A DNA stretch of 64,000 nt. Origin: Verrucomicrobiota bacterium. GTDB taxonomy: Bacteria; Verrucomicrobiota; Verrucomicrobiia; Limisphaerales; J093. The stretch covers positions 1 through 64,000 of the forward strand of contig JADJWF010000003.1 in NCBI GenBank assembly GCA_016716505.1, given 5' to 3'. Made by a program: the position numbers and the translations under genes. Of the stretch, positions 8,981 to 17,644 are shown piece after piece. The stretch's first letter is position 1; each line of letters opens with the position of its first letter. Under the pieces are notes generated by a model, which searched no databases, was not told where the DNA came from, and saw only the letters and a program-made list of their open reading frames with translations.

Positions 8981-10699
8981 TCATTCAAACTCGAATCCAA
9001 ACAGCTTCGCCTGCTTCATCTGCACCCGCAGCATGACGGGCCGGCCTTGGTGGCCGATGGATTCCTCGCCTTTCCACGTCACACGATGAACCAGGGAGTT
9101 GCCGATGATCCGGTCGCTCTCGGCAAACGTGCGGCCCGGCAAGTCCTCGCGGCTGCCCCACGTGCGCACCGCCACCTTCAAGTAGCCACTGGGCGCGACG
9201 TCCGCGTTCACGCGCAGTCGCTCGCCCGGCGGCACAACATACACCGTGGCAAACTCGCCCTCGCCGTCCGCCTGCAAGGCCACCAGCCGGCCCTTGGGCC
9301 ACGTGGCCAACCCGCTTACTCCCGGCACGCCGGGGAACAGCCCCTTGCGCAGCGCCAGGTCGCGGCCCGGATACTTGTGCGGAATCGGATTGCCGCTGTA
9401 ACCGATGCCCCATTTGTCGCCCGGATACTCCAGCAGATTCCCGCTGCACGTCACAAACGCGCCGTCCGGCTCGCCCCATCTGCCGCGCGTCACCACCGGT
9501 CCGCCCGGCACGCGCGACCACGTCCAGCCGTCCGCGCTCGACAGCAGCCACACATCGCCGCCGTCGTTCTCCAGTTCCCAAATCCACGGGAACATCACGT
9601 GCTGGTCCGGCGCGCCGGGCAGCGTGGTCTTGCCGTTCGTGTAGAACACATGGCTGGGCGGCATGTCCGCGCCGGTGCTCACCACAATCTCCGGCGGACT
9701 GAAGTGTCGAAAGCCTTTGCTCACGGCGCGACCAATCGAGCGCCGGCCCACACCGATCCACGAAGTCGAGTTCGCGGGCTGGTCATCGGCAATGCGCTCG
9801 TTAACCTGCCACGCGCGCACGTACGCGACGTACAGCTTCCGGTCCACGTCGTAGTAACAGGTGTTCAGGGTGTCCGCGTGCTGAATCATCAGCGGCTCGG
9901 GCAGCGATTTCCAATGCAGCCCGTCCGGCGACACCGCGCCGAAGAAACCGAACACGCACCGAAACCCGCCCACGTCCGGCCGTCGCGCCATCGTGTCCGC
10001 CTCGCCCGGGTACTTCCGCTCGAACGCCGCCCACTCCTCGTCCGTGACAAGCCCCAGATACACCATCTTGTAGCGCTCCTCGGTCGAGGACGGGTCAATG
10101 AACACGCTGCCGCCGTGAAACCCGCGGGTCGAGCCGTTGAGGTCGCCGCGCCAGACGAGGTTGTTGCTGCGACTGCCGGCGTATTCGTAAAGGCCCAAAT
10201 TCGGCCGCGTCCAGGTCACGCCGTCCAGCGACTCCGCGTAGGCCACGTGGCCGTTGTGCCCGGGCAGAATCTTGTCCTTGCTGCTGAACGGCTCGGGGTC
10301 GGGACACGGGTCAATCACATACCAGGCCTTGTATTTCCCCTCGTCGAACACGTCCGCGGCGAGCTGCCCTTCTTTGAACGGCACTTTTTCCGCCGGCTGC
10401 GCCACGAGCCGGACACCGCGCGGCATGTCAGTTGTCTCGAACACCGCCGGCCGGTTGCCATCGCCCTTGAGCCACGCGCCGACCGCTTGTCGCTCGGCCT
10501 CGCTGGTATTCGGGTCAGCCTGCACCCGCCAGGTGAAGCTGCCCTGCCGGACGTATTTCCAACTCGTGAAATACATCGCCCGGCCCTTGAGCGCGACCGG
10601 TTCGCCGAAGTACTGCGCGGCGGGGAGCGGTTGAAGCGCGGTCAGGAAAACGAACAGTCCAACCTGAACGGCCAGCGAGTGATTCATGAGGTAACGCAT
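8981..10699 (-). CDS. Secreted five-bladed beta-propeller glycosidase-like protein
   Basis: Two ATGs (10699 and 10687) both lead into a signal peptide ending PLPAAQ; an in-frame ORF start at 10753 lies inside the fucosidase gene. The mature protein has repeated blade-type strands with Asp-rich and aromatic patches (YKAWYVIDP, YAESLDGVTWTRPNLGLYEY, CVFGFFGAVSPDGLHW, DVWLLSSADGWTW, RWGEPDGAFVTCSG), as in GH43/GH117/GH130-like propellers and sialidase-like families. It is a homologue in style of the gene at 12056-13564; both share the ...DG-x-x-W-x-x-P-x-LGL-x-EYAGS-x-SNN block. The substrate is unknown. It starts 25 bp after the fucosidase stop, so it is in the same operon. Confidence 0.72.
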   Translation of the reverse strand: MRYLMNHSLAVQVGLFVFLTALQPLPAAQYFGEPVALKGRAMYFTSWKYVRQGSFTWRVQADPNTSEAERQAVGAWLKGDGNRPAVFETTDMPRGVRLVAQPAEKVPFKEGQLAADVFDEGKYKAWYVIDPCPDPEPFSSKDKILPGHNGHVAYAESLDGVTWTRPNLGLYEYAGSRSNNLVWRGDLNGSTRGFHGGSVFIDPSSTEERYKMVYLGLVTDEEWAAFERKYPGEADTMARRPDVGGFRCVFGFFGAVSPDGLHWKSLPEPLMIQHADTLNTCYYDVDRKLYVAYVRAWQVNERIADDQPANSTSWIGVGRRSIGRAVSKGFRHFSPPEIVVSTGADMPPSHVFYTNGKTTLPGAPDQHVMFPWIWELENDGGDVWLLSSADGWTWSRVPGGPVVTRGRWGEPDGAFVTCSGNLLEYPGDKWGIGYSGNPIPHKYPGRDLALRKGLFPGVPGVSGLATWPKGRLVALQADGEGEFATVYVVPPGERLRVNADVAPSGYLKVAVRTWGSREDLPGRTFAESDRIIGNSLVHRVTWKGEESIGHQGRPVMLRVQMKQAKLFGFEFE

Positions 10700-10724
10700 C
10701 CCTCGAGCGGCTCTTGGTCGGAGA

Positions 10725-12059
10725 CTAGGGTGAATTCTTTGTTGATTCGACATGGGTCAGTTTGAGCACGACTGCGTTGGGCCAGTCGTAGTCGTTGTAC
10801 ACGCGTTTGGTGCGCAGGGCGGAGACGTGCAGACCCTGTGGAGTGTTGCGCCAGTGTGGCCGTGGGTTCACCTCGGGCCGGTATTCGAGTTCCGTGCCGG
10901 ACTCGCCCAGCACGCTGACCTCGGTGCGCTCGGTGGCTTTCATGCTGGCGAACACAAATTCCCGGCGTGTGCCCCACGGCCAAGGCGCGCCGGCGACGAG
11001 GGCATACACCGCTGAACCGTCCCGCGCCTGCGTGAACCACACCTCGGTGTCGCGGTTGACCTGCTCCTCGGTGGTCACCACCCAGGGGCGCGTGCCGTGG
11101 ATGGCCTCACGGTTGATGAACATCCACGCGGCGATTTCTCGCAAGCGGGCTTCCTGCTCGGGCGGAATAATGCCGTCGGGTGTCGGTCCGATGTTCAACA
11201 GCAGGTTGCCGCCTTTGGCGCGGGTTTCGATCAGCATCTCGATGAGCTGCTTGCCGCTGCGATAGCGTTCGTTGGTGGGCTTGTAGTGCCATTGCGTGCC
11301 CATCGGGAAACACGCCTCCCACGCGCCGGGCAATGGCTGGCCGGGCAGCCGTTCTTCCGGCGTTTTCATTTCGCCCCGGGTGACGACGATGTCCGGCTGC
11401 AGTTCCCACGCCAGCTCCTTCAAGCCGGCGGGCTCGCCATCCAGAAACAGCACGTCAATGCGCCCGTACTGGGTCAGCAGTTCCCGCAGTTGCGCCTGGT
11501 TGTGGCGCATCAGGGCCGGGTTGTTGGTCGGGTTGGCATGGGGCGCGTCGCGGCTGATGGCCAATCCCTGGCGATGCAGAAAGTGAAAGTCATCCGGCGA
11601 GAAATAGAATCCGATCGCCAGACCTTCGCGGCGAAAGGCCTCCACCAACGCCCGGGTGATGTCCCGGCCGTAGGGCGTGCGGAGGATGTTGAAGTCCGTG
11701 GTCCGGGTCTCGAACAGGCAGAAGCCGCTGTGGTGTTTGGTGGTGAAAACGAGGTAGTTCATCCCGGCCAGCTTCGCGAGCCGTGCCCAGCGTTGCGGCT
11801 GAAAATCCTGGGGGTCAAACGTGTCGCGCAGGCGGAAAAAGCGCTCGGTGTAATCTGGTGACGCACCCACCAGCGAGTGACTAATGACGATGCCCAGTTG
11901 CGAATCCACGCTCCAATGGATGAACAGGCCAAAGCCGAGATCGCGAAACCACTCAACTCGTTCGGGCCGATTCGCGGCGAGGGCCGAAAGCGTCAGCCCA
12001 AGCGTCAGTGCGCCGATGACGGCGTTGCTCAGCAGGCGGGCGACTTGTCTTGGATTCAT
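10725..12059 (-). CDS. GH29 alpha-L-fucosidase, secreted
   Basis: The start at 12059 (MNPRQVARLLSNAVIGALTLG) opens with a signal peptide cleaved after LSALA. The 444-residue length fits a single GH29 catalytic domain. Family marks are FGLFIHWSVDSQLG near the N-terminus, YLVFTTKHHSGFCLFET (HH motif), and YGRIDVLFLDGEP, where the Asp is the predicted nucleophile, plus GGNLLLNIGPTPDG. The enzyme should remove alpha-linked L-fucose from glycans. The ATG overlaps the stop of the upstream propeller gene (ATGA), which indicates translational coupling. The long N-terminal extension possible in frame lies inside the upstream gene and is not real. Confidence 0.9.
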   Translation of the reverse strand: MNPRQVARLLSNAVIGALTLGLTLSALAANRPERVEWFRDLGFGLFIHWSVDSQLGIVISHSLVGASPDYTERFFRLRDTFDPQDFQPQRWARLAKLAGMNYLVFTTKHHSGFCLFETRTTDFNILRTPYGRDITRALVEAFRREGLAIGFYFSPDDFHFLHRQGLAISRDAPHANPTNNPALMRHNQAQLRELLTQYGRIDVLFLDGEPAGLKELAWELQPDIVVTRGEMKTPEERLPGQPLPGAWEACFPMGTQWHYKPTNERYRSGKQLIEMLIETRAKGGNLLLNIGPTPDGIIPPEQEARLREIAAWMFINREAIHGTRPWVVTTEEQVNRDTEVWFTQARDGSAVYALVAGAPWPWGTRREFVFASMKATERTEVSVLGESGTELEYRPEVNPRPHWRNTPQGLHVSALRTKRVYNDYDWPNAVVLKLTHVESTKNSP

Positions 12060-13564
12060 GGGGCTATGGTGTTTTGCCCGGTTTGGACATACACCGCATA
12101 CACCCGGGCGTCTTTGAGGCGGAGGCCGTCGAAGTTCACGCGGATGCGGATGGGCTGAGAGGATTTCACGATGTCGCCGGTGCGCCAGCGGACAGGCAGC
12201 CGGAAGGCGGAGTCGTCGCGGAACGGTTCGCACTCGGCGGCGGTGCGGCCCGGCAGCGGGCGGAATTGTTCGTCCAGAATCTCCACCGCGAGCCGCGCGT
12301 GTTCGGAGAGATGGCTGGCGTTGAGGAAGACTTTGCCGCCGCCGGCGGGCAGGCGGATCGGCGCGCTGATGAAGTGCGGTTTGAGTTCGTCCACCCAGGT
12401 CTGGCCCTCGATGGGGGTGCGCGTGGCGTGGAAGTAGCCCAGCCGGTCGCGTCGCCACCACGCGGCGCGAATGCCTTCACCACCTTGGCCGCCCCAGATC
12501 GAATACCACTTGATGGTCTTGTCGCCGAGGTTGACCACGCCCTGACCTTGCGCCAGCCGCGGCGGGTCGCCTTGCGGGCTGACGGTGCGCCAGCCTTCCT
12601 CGCGCGATTCGATGATGCGGAAGTCGGGGATTGGCTCGTGATAGAACAGGCCGTCGTGGCTCACGAGCAGGCCGATGTCCATGCGCATGTCCCGGCGGTC
12701 GTCCGACTGCAGCGGCGCGTTCCACTGGCCGTAGAAGCCGAGGATCACGTTGCCGCGATCCCACAGGCCCGCACCCAGATGCACCTGCGGGCCGACTTGG
12801 TAATTGAGATGCACCGGTCGCGGTGGCACGTCGTCGCGCCGGAAGCCCAGCGCACCGGCGTCAGTCCAATGCTCGAAGTCGTACGACGCCAGCGTGAGCA
12901 GGACGCGCTTTTGGAAGGCGCGGTCCAGCCCGGCGTTCTGGCCGTTCACGTAGTAGCAACCGCCGCGCTTCACCAAGCCGGTGTTTTCAATGCGCGTGTG
13001 GGTGACCGGATTGCGCGGCGACGGTTTCCAGCGCAAACCGTCAGCGCTGAAGGCCACGCAGCCCTGGTTCCGGCTGCGTTCGGATTCCACTTCGCAAAAC
13101 ATCTTGAAGCGTCGCGCGGGGTCGGGGTCGTCGGGTTCGTAGAGCACGTTGCACGACATCACCCGGCCACGGAAATCGAGGTCCACGAGGTTGTTGCTCT
13201 TTGAGCCCGCATACTCCACGAGACCAAGCGCGGGCTTTTCCCAACGAAAGCCGTCCTTGCTGGTCGCGTAGCAGACCCGCAATGGGCCGTGCTCGGGTTT
13301 GCCGCGCCCGAGATACCACATCCGCAACTCGTCCCCGACCTGGAGCACCGTGCCGTAGTAGCTCATGGACTCGCTGTCGGGCGCGCCCGGACCGCCGGGG
13401 CGAAGAACCGGGTTGGCCGCGTCGCGCTGGGCGGAAATGAGTTCGAGTTGCAGCCCATGGCGAAAGGGAACGCTGTGGCGATCGAAAGGGAACAAGACGG
13501 CTTCGCCGGGCGCCTGGCCGTCGGGCTGGGTCATCTCGATGGTGAACCCGGCGCCGGCAACCAT
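12056..13564 (-). CDS. Secreted beta-propeller glycosidase-like protein, first gene of a fucosidase operon
   Basis: The frame stays open to 13975, but its upstream part runs through a palindromic repeat element and translates as repeat (GWKPAIQQTGSLRYL), so it is not protein. The first ATG beyond the repeat is at 13564 (MVAGAGFTIEMTQPDGQAPG); a GTG a few codons upstream would add the hydrophobic stretch LLWLATSVVV and may be the true start of a signal peptide. The ~500-residue protein has five-bladed-propeller features: VCYATSKDGFRWEKPALGL, EYAGSKSNNL, CVAFSADGLRWKPS, DIGLLVSHDGLFYHEP and SIWGGQGGEGIRAAWWRRDR. It is related to the gene at 8981-10699. The likely role is glycan hydrolysis together with the GH29 enzyme. 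Confidence 0.7.
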   Translation of the reverse strand: MVAGAGFTIEMTQPDGQAPGEAVLFPFDRHSVPFRHGLQLELISAQRDAANPVLRPGGPGAPDSESMSYYGTVLQVGDELRMWYLGRGKPEHGPLRVCYATSKDGFRWEKPALGLVEYAGSKSNNLVDLDFRGRVMSCNVLYEPDDPDPARRFKMFCEVESERSRNQGCVAFSADGLRWKPSPRNPVTHTRIENTGLVKRGGCYYVNGQNAGLDRAFQKRVLLTLASYDFEHWTDAGALGFRRDDVPPRPVHLNYQVGPQVHLGAGLWDRGNVILGFYGQWNAPLQSDDRRDMRMDIGLLVSHDGLFYHEPIPDFRIIESREEGWRTVSPQGDPPRLAQGQGVVNLGDKTIKWYSIWGGQGGEGIRAAWWRRDRLGYFHATRTPIEGQTWVDELKPHFISAPIRLPAGGGKVFLNASHLSEHARLAVEILDEQFRPLPGRTAAECEPFRDDSAFRLPVRWRTGDIVKSSQPIRIRVNFDGLRLKDARVYAVYVQTGQNTIAP

Positions 13565-13611
13565 CGCTGATTTCTCAAGCACCACCACTGAGGTCGCCAG
13601 CCAGAGGAGTT

Positions 13612-13825
13612 GGGTTAAACCGCATATTTCGCACCCTCGCGCGCGCGAAGGAAGGTAGCGCAGACTTCCAGTCTGCTGGATCGCGGGTTTCCAACCCGCA
13701 GACCGTTCGTACGGCGGCAACCCCCTGCCGACTGGAAGTCGGCGATACAGCAGGTTGGAAACCTGCGCTACGAGCCGAGGGCGGGCGATGCGGCCGGATG
13801 GAGTGTGAAATATGCGGGTTAAACC
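13612..13825. repeat. 214-bp palindromic element with terminal inverted repeats and four 17-nt hairpins
   Basis: The ends 13612-13634 and 13803-13825 are inverted copies matching at 20 of 23 positions (core CCGCATATTTC). Inside are four 17-nt hairpins with 7-bp stems: GCAGACT-TCC-AGTCTGC (13660-13676), GCGGGTT-TCC-AACCCGC (13683-13699), GCCGACT-GGA-AGTCGGC (13727-13743) and GCAGGTT-GGA-AACCTGC (13750-13766). The left and right halves are inverted versions of each other in the linkers (GTAGC, TGGATC/TGTATC) but the stems differ, with pairing kept. It looks like a non-autonomous MITE/REPIN-type element inserted about 48 bp upstream of the propeller gene. No transposase is encoded. Confidence 0.85.
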
Positions 13826-14036
13826 GCAAAAGATGGCACGCAAGCGCCGCTGCTTGACAACTCTTGTTGCGGCGACCCCTGAGAGCAGGCGGACAACAGG
13901 TCTGGACATGGCGTGTATGTTTCCGCGTTCACCGGCCCGCCGCAAGGAGCAAGAGCGGGGTTGCTGGTCTGCCAACGGCAGCCCAAGCAGTCGTTGATCC
14001 TCGACAGCGCACGATTCGCGTGCTCGCCTCTTTTAT

Positions 14037-14804
14037 GTGACCACCATCATCCGCGAAGACATTCGCCGTGCGGCGGGTGAAGATCCGAGTGCGCAGATTC
14101 GGACAGAGCACTTTCTGCCCGACCACTTCCGTTATTACACGCTGGCTGTGATTCTGTTCATTCTTGGGTTGGGCGTCCTCAAGGCCATTACCGGCTTTTG
14201 GAACTTCCTCATGCTGGGCGTGGGTGAACTGGTCCTTTACGGGATCTACCATCGCAAGTGGCAGCAGATCCAGCGGCAGCCCGATCGCACCTCGACAGAG
14301 CCAGGCAACGAAAAGACCTTTGGCTTTGGCCGCTACGTTTATCTGACCTGGCTCTACGCCATGATCATGGAGTTCTGGGTCGATTTCGGTTCGTACGGCA
14401 CCTTTAATCCCGGTGTGGTGCTGATCATCATGGTCGTGCTCACCCCACACTACCTGTTCTTGGCAGCCGTCTTTCGTCTTTGGTTCCGTTACTACACTTT
14501 TACTCCACGCGAAGCCTATTTTACCATGGGAACGGTCGGGTTCCTGTTGGAGTCGGTTCTGCTCAAACTCTATGCCGGAACGTTTGAGTTGTCCGGCGTG
14601 CTCCTCTTTCCGGTGGATCTTCCGGTACATATGCTCAATTACGGTGGGTTTGTGCTGATCCCGACCCTCTATCACAACCGGACCGAGCGGCGTGAGCCGA
14701 CGAGGACATATAAGAAGTATGTGGTGGGTGTTCTGGGCACCCTGGTCCTGACGCTCCCGCAGGTCGCGCTGACCTATTGGGTTGTTTACGATATCCTCCT
14801 TTAG
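14037..14804 (+). CDS. Seven-transmembrane integral membrane protein, unknown function
   Basis: The frame starts with GTG at 14037, which is the last base of an ATG directly followed by TGA (ATGTGA), so a GTG start is the simplest reading. The 255-residue protein has about seven hydrophobic helices: YYTLAVILFILGLGVLKAI, FWNFLMLGVGELVLYGIY, YVYLTWLYAMIMEFWV, GVVLIIMVVLTPHYLFLAAVF, AYFTMGTVGFLLESVLL, LSGVLLFPVDLPVHMLNYG and GVLGTLVLTLPQVALTYWVV. No known motif is visible and I do not recognise the family. Base composition looks less GC-rich than neighbouring genes. The gene stands alone, divergent from the fucosidase operon. Confidence 0.7.
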   Translation: MTTIIREDIRRAAGEDPSAQIRTEHFLPDHFRYYTLAVILFILGLGVLKAITGFWNFLMLGVGELVLYGIYHRKWQQIQRQPDRTSTEPGNEKTFGFGRYVYLTWLYAMIMEFWVDFGSYGTFNPGVVLIIMVVLTPHYLFLAAVFRLWFRYYTFTPREAYFTMGTVGFLLESVLLKLYAGTFELSGVLLFPVDLPVHMLNYGGFVLIPTLYHNRTERREPTRTYKKYVVGVLGTLVLTLPQVALTYWVVYDILL

Positions 14805-15171
14805 GGAGACGTTGTCCGGAACCGTGGATGCGTCGGCGACGGCCACCTTCCCGTGCCGCGTCAAAGGCTCCAGGATCTTGCTGTGGATTGACGCCAGGGG
14901 TGTTCGTGGGCGTCGGGACGTGGAGGACGCTCGCCCTGACGGTCCTGGTCGCCTGACCCGAGCTCTGGCGTAATCAACTGGCTTTCCTTGGGCCGGTGGC
15001 ATCGACCGGCTCCAGTGCTATCGGCCACATTGGCGGTTGAGCCGCTGGAATACATGCGGGCTAACGGGTGTGAATGGAACGACCAGCGACGGAATGTGAG
15101 CGTCTGAGTTGAAACATTTTGCCGTCGTGCCGGGTCTTGGGAAATGACAACAACCTGCGTCTTGCTCGGCC
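14805..15171. other. Intergenic stretch, nothing recognised
   Basis: I see no supported gene, hairpin array or RNA in these ~370 bp. Short open frames are present on both strands but look like chance. It should contain the promoter for the IPT/TIG gene at 15172. Confidence 0.5.
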
Positions 15172-16224
15172 ATGCAAAAACGCGCGCCGAGACGCCTCAT
15201 GCTCGTCGCCGGGGGCATTCTTGGCTTAGGGCTCTTTGGCTCGGTGCGCGCGCAGCCGGGGCAAGTGGCGGGCATACCCCACAGCACAGCAGCCGTTGGA
15301 ACAACGGTGACGATCTCCGGGACGGGGTTTGGGGCGACGCCGGGAGTGGTGGTGTTGACCGGGCTGCGGGTTTCTCCGGCTGGCTGGTCGGACACGGAGA
15401 TCACCTTTGTCGTCCCGGATGACGGGGCATCCGGAGCCGTCTATCTCCGCACCGCCGAGGGTGCCCGGCTGGAGGCCGGATCGTTCACGGTCGAGCGTGT
15501 CCTGCCGGCCGGGCAGATCGCGCCGTACGGCATGGTTTTGGAAGAAGCGGGCTTGCCGGGGGCGGCGTTTCTGGTTGAGACGGACGGCGAGAACCTCTAT
15601 GGCGTCTCCGGTTTCGAAGCCCTTTCCACCTACCAACTCCGGTCCTCCGGTCCTCTTGCCTTTCGGAGTCGGCTTTACCTCAATCAGCGCGTGGCCGACC
15701 TGCGGGTGCGGGACGGCTACCTGTTTTGCGTAAGCGATCATGGTTCGCTGATTTGGCGCTGCGCCGACCTGCAGACGGGCGCGCCCCGGGTGGCGGCAGC
15801 CGTGGCGGGCGGGTCGTATTATGGCGTGGACGCGCGCCCGGACCCGGCGGGTGAGGAGGACGGTTTGCTGGTGGCGTTGAGCGAACACGCCCCGCGGTGG
15901 GGTGCAAACACGTTGCGGGTTGTGTTTTACGAGTTTGCCGGCGGCGAACTGACGCGGCGGGGAACTTTCGCGCGAGTGGCGGGCGCGGACGAACGCCAGT
16001 TCGCGGTAGCGTTGGACCCGTTGAATCGCAAGGCTCACGTCTCAGGCTGGCTCGCGCTGGTCGGCGCGAACAAATACCTGCTCGAGCTCGCCACCACGAA
16101 TCTGGCCGCGCCGACGGTCCAGCACCGCGAGGAAACCGGCGTCATCCCACGCGGCCATTTTCGTGAAACACAGCGTGGTTGTCTGGGAACGTTTCCCCGG
16201 CGCGTTGAGCGCGCACTGGTTTGA
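15172..16224 (+). CDS. Secreted IPT/TIG-domain protein with a probably aberrant C-terminus
   Basis: The N-terminus has a signal peptide (MLVAGGILGLGLFGSVRAQ) behind a basic start. It is followed by an IPT/TIG immunoglobulin-like domain (AVGTTVTISGTGFGATPG, residues ~38-110) and a propeller-like part (LYGVSGFEALSTYQLRSSG, VADLRVRDGYLFCVSDHGS). The last ~20 residues (HFRETQRGCLGTFPRRVERA) look out of frame: the +1 frame over the same bases encodes a good protein domain end (see next entry). The real product is either truncated here or results from a deletion that joined two genes. The role is probably extracellular binding. Confidence 0.65.
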   Translation: MQKRAPRRLMLVAGGILGLGLFGSVRAQPGQVAGIPHSTAAVGTTVTISGTGFGATPGVVVLTGLRVSPAGWSDTEITFVVPDDGASGAVYLRTAEGARLEAGSFTVERVLPAGQIAPYGMVLEEAGLPGAAFLVETDGENLYGVSGFEALSTYQLRSSGPLAFRSRLYLNQRVADLRVRDGYLFCVSDHGSLIWRCADLQTGAPRVAAAVAGGSYYGVDARPDPAGEEDGLLVALSEHAPRWGANTLRVVFYEFAGGELTRRGTFARVAGADERQFAVALDPLNRKAHVSGWLALVGANKYLLELATTNLAAPTVQHREETGVIPRGHFRETQRGCLGTFPRRVERALV

Positions 16225-16360
16225 TCCTGTGACTGGCGACACCCCCGCCGCATCTGCCGCGCCGCTGAGTCCGCGCGGCGAACATAGCTTCACCCCGCCC
16301 GGCAACAACGCCGCCGGCGACGCGGACTGGCTGTTGGTGCTGAACGCGAAAGGCAAATAA
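16163..16360 (+). pseudogene. C-terminal remnant of a collagen-binding-domain glycosidase gene
   Basis: This frame reads VVVWERFPGALSAHWFDPVT, then HSFTPPGNNAAGDADWLLVL and a stop. That matches the end of the 'putative collagen-binding' domain that closes many DUF4038-type secreted glycosidases (pattern WFDP...FTPP...DWVLVL). There is no N-terminal part in this frame; it overlaps the end of the IPT/TIG gene in another frame. It is probably left over from a deletion or frameshift. Confidence 0.55.
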
Positions 16361-16598
16361 CAGTCAGCCCACGACAGGGCATCCGCGGCGGCTCGGAGCG
16401 GATCGCGACCTTTCACAAGCCGGGAACCGTGGCCAATGAAGTTACTTGCCCGCGCAGCGCACCGTGCTGCTTGCTGGCGGTGGTTCGTGAGGAAGTCCGG
16501 TTGGACCGGCGGCTCAACGGCGCGCGTCTTCGGCATTTTTGCACCCACGGCATCCGAGGGGGGCTTGCCATGCCAACCACTTCTTGAGATGAAGGGTC

Positions 16599-17600
16599 AT
16601 GCCTACGCTCGCATCTCCGGCCTATCCGACCGCCTTGGGCCGTCGCCGTTTTCTGAAAAACTTGGCCGGCCTCACCGCCGCCGGTCTGGCCGCGCGCGGC
16701 ACCGGCAGCTTGGGGGGCGCGCCGGCTCCCGAAAAACGTCTGCGGATCGTCGTGGACGCGGACACGGCCAACGAGATTGACGACGCCTTCGCCCTGGCGC
16801 GCGCGCTGATGGAGCCCCGCTTCCAGGTTGAGGGCATCACTTCCGCACAATGGCACACGCAAGAAGAGTCTCCGCGCGACACCGTCGGGTTGAGCCAGCA
16901 GTTGAACGAGGAACTGCTGCGCGTGATGAACCGCGCGGACGTGCCGCACCCCATTGGCTCAAACCACCCGCTGGTCAGTGCGGTGAAGCCCCAGCCCTCG
17001 CCGGCCGCGCAGCACATCATCCGCAAGGCCCTCGACACGCCCGCCGGCGAGAAGCTCATCGTGGCGATCCTCGGCCCCTGCACCAACCTCGCCTCGGCCG
17101 TGCTCCTCGAGCCGGCGATCATTCCCAAGGTCTCGTGCCACTTCATTGGCCTGCGCCACGACCCCAAGCAGCGCCTCTGGAGCCGCGACGAGTTCAACAC
17201 CAACAACGACCCCAACGCGCTGGACACACTGCTCAACACGCCTGGGCTGGAGTTCCACCTCATGACCGCCTCCGCGTCGCAGAGCCTCGTCTTTGAGAAG
17301 GCCGACGTGGACCGGCGCCTGAAGGGGCGGGGCGGCGTGGCGGACTTCCTCGTGCGCCTCTGGGACAACTACGACCGCGCGTGGCAGCGGCGGGTGGCCC
17401 CGACGAAGGCGACGTGGGTGATGTGGGACATCGCGCTGATCGCGGCCATCGCCCGACCGGAACTGGCCAACGCCGTCACCCTCGACGCGCCGCCGGGCAA
17501 CCTCAAACGCCCCATCTCGGTCTGGGTGGAGATTGACGCGAATCGGATGCGGGAGGATTTCTGGACTGCGATCGAGCGCTGCCTGGCCGGCGGACGTTGA
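16599..17600 (+). CDS. Tat-exported nucleoside hydrolase family protein
   Basis: The protein (333 residues) starts MPTLASPAYPTALGRRRFLKNLAG, a twin-arginine signal with cleavage likely near GAPAPEKR. The sequence RIVVDADTANEIDDAFALA (about residue 48) fits the N-terminal DxDxxxDDAxAL signature of inosine-uridine preferring nucleoside hydrolases, whose aspartates bind calcium and the ribose. Further family-like parts are AILGPCTNLASAVLLEP and TNNDPNALDTLLN. It should cleave the N-glycosidic bond of nucleosides or a similar substrate outside the cytoplasm; in Verrucomicrobiota and Planctomycetota such exported members are common and their substrates are not known. Confidence 0.82.
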   Translation: MPTLASPAYPTALGRRRFLKNLAGLTAAGLAARGTGSLGGAPAPEKRLRIVVDADTANEIDDAFALARALMEPRFQVEGITSAQWHTQEESPRDTVGLSQQLNEELLRVMNRADVPHPIGSNHPLVSAVKPQPSPAAQHIIRKALDTPAGEKLIVAILGPCTNLASAVLLEPAIIPKVSCHFIGLRHDPKQRLWSRDEFNTNNDPNALDTLLNTPGLEFHLMTASASQSLVFEKADVDRRLKGRGGVADFLVRLWDNYDRAWQRRVAPTKATWVMWDIALIAAIARPELANAVTLDAPPGNLKRPISVWVEIDANRMREDFWTAIERCLAGGR

Positions 17601-17644
17601 GCCGGGATCACTATGAAATCTTTCAACCTGGGCCGGCATTCTGC

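Noticed and set aside
13929..15002. Minus-strand open frame of 357 codons opposite the 7-TM protein
   Set aside because: The plus frame encodes seven regular hydrophobic helices; the minus frame is its charged complement with no recognised domain.
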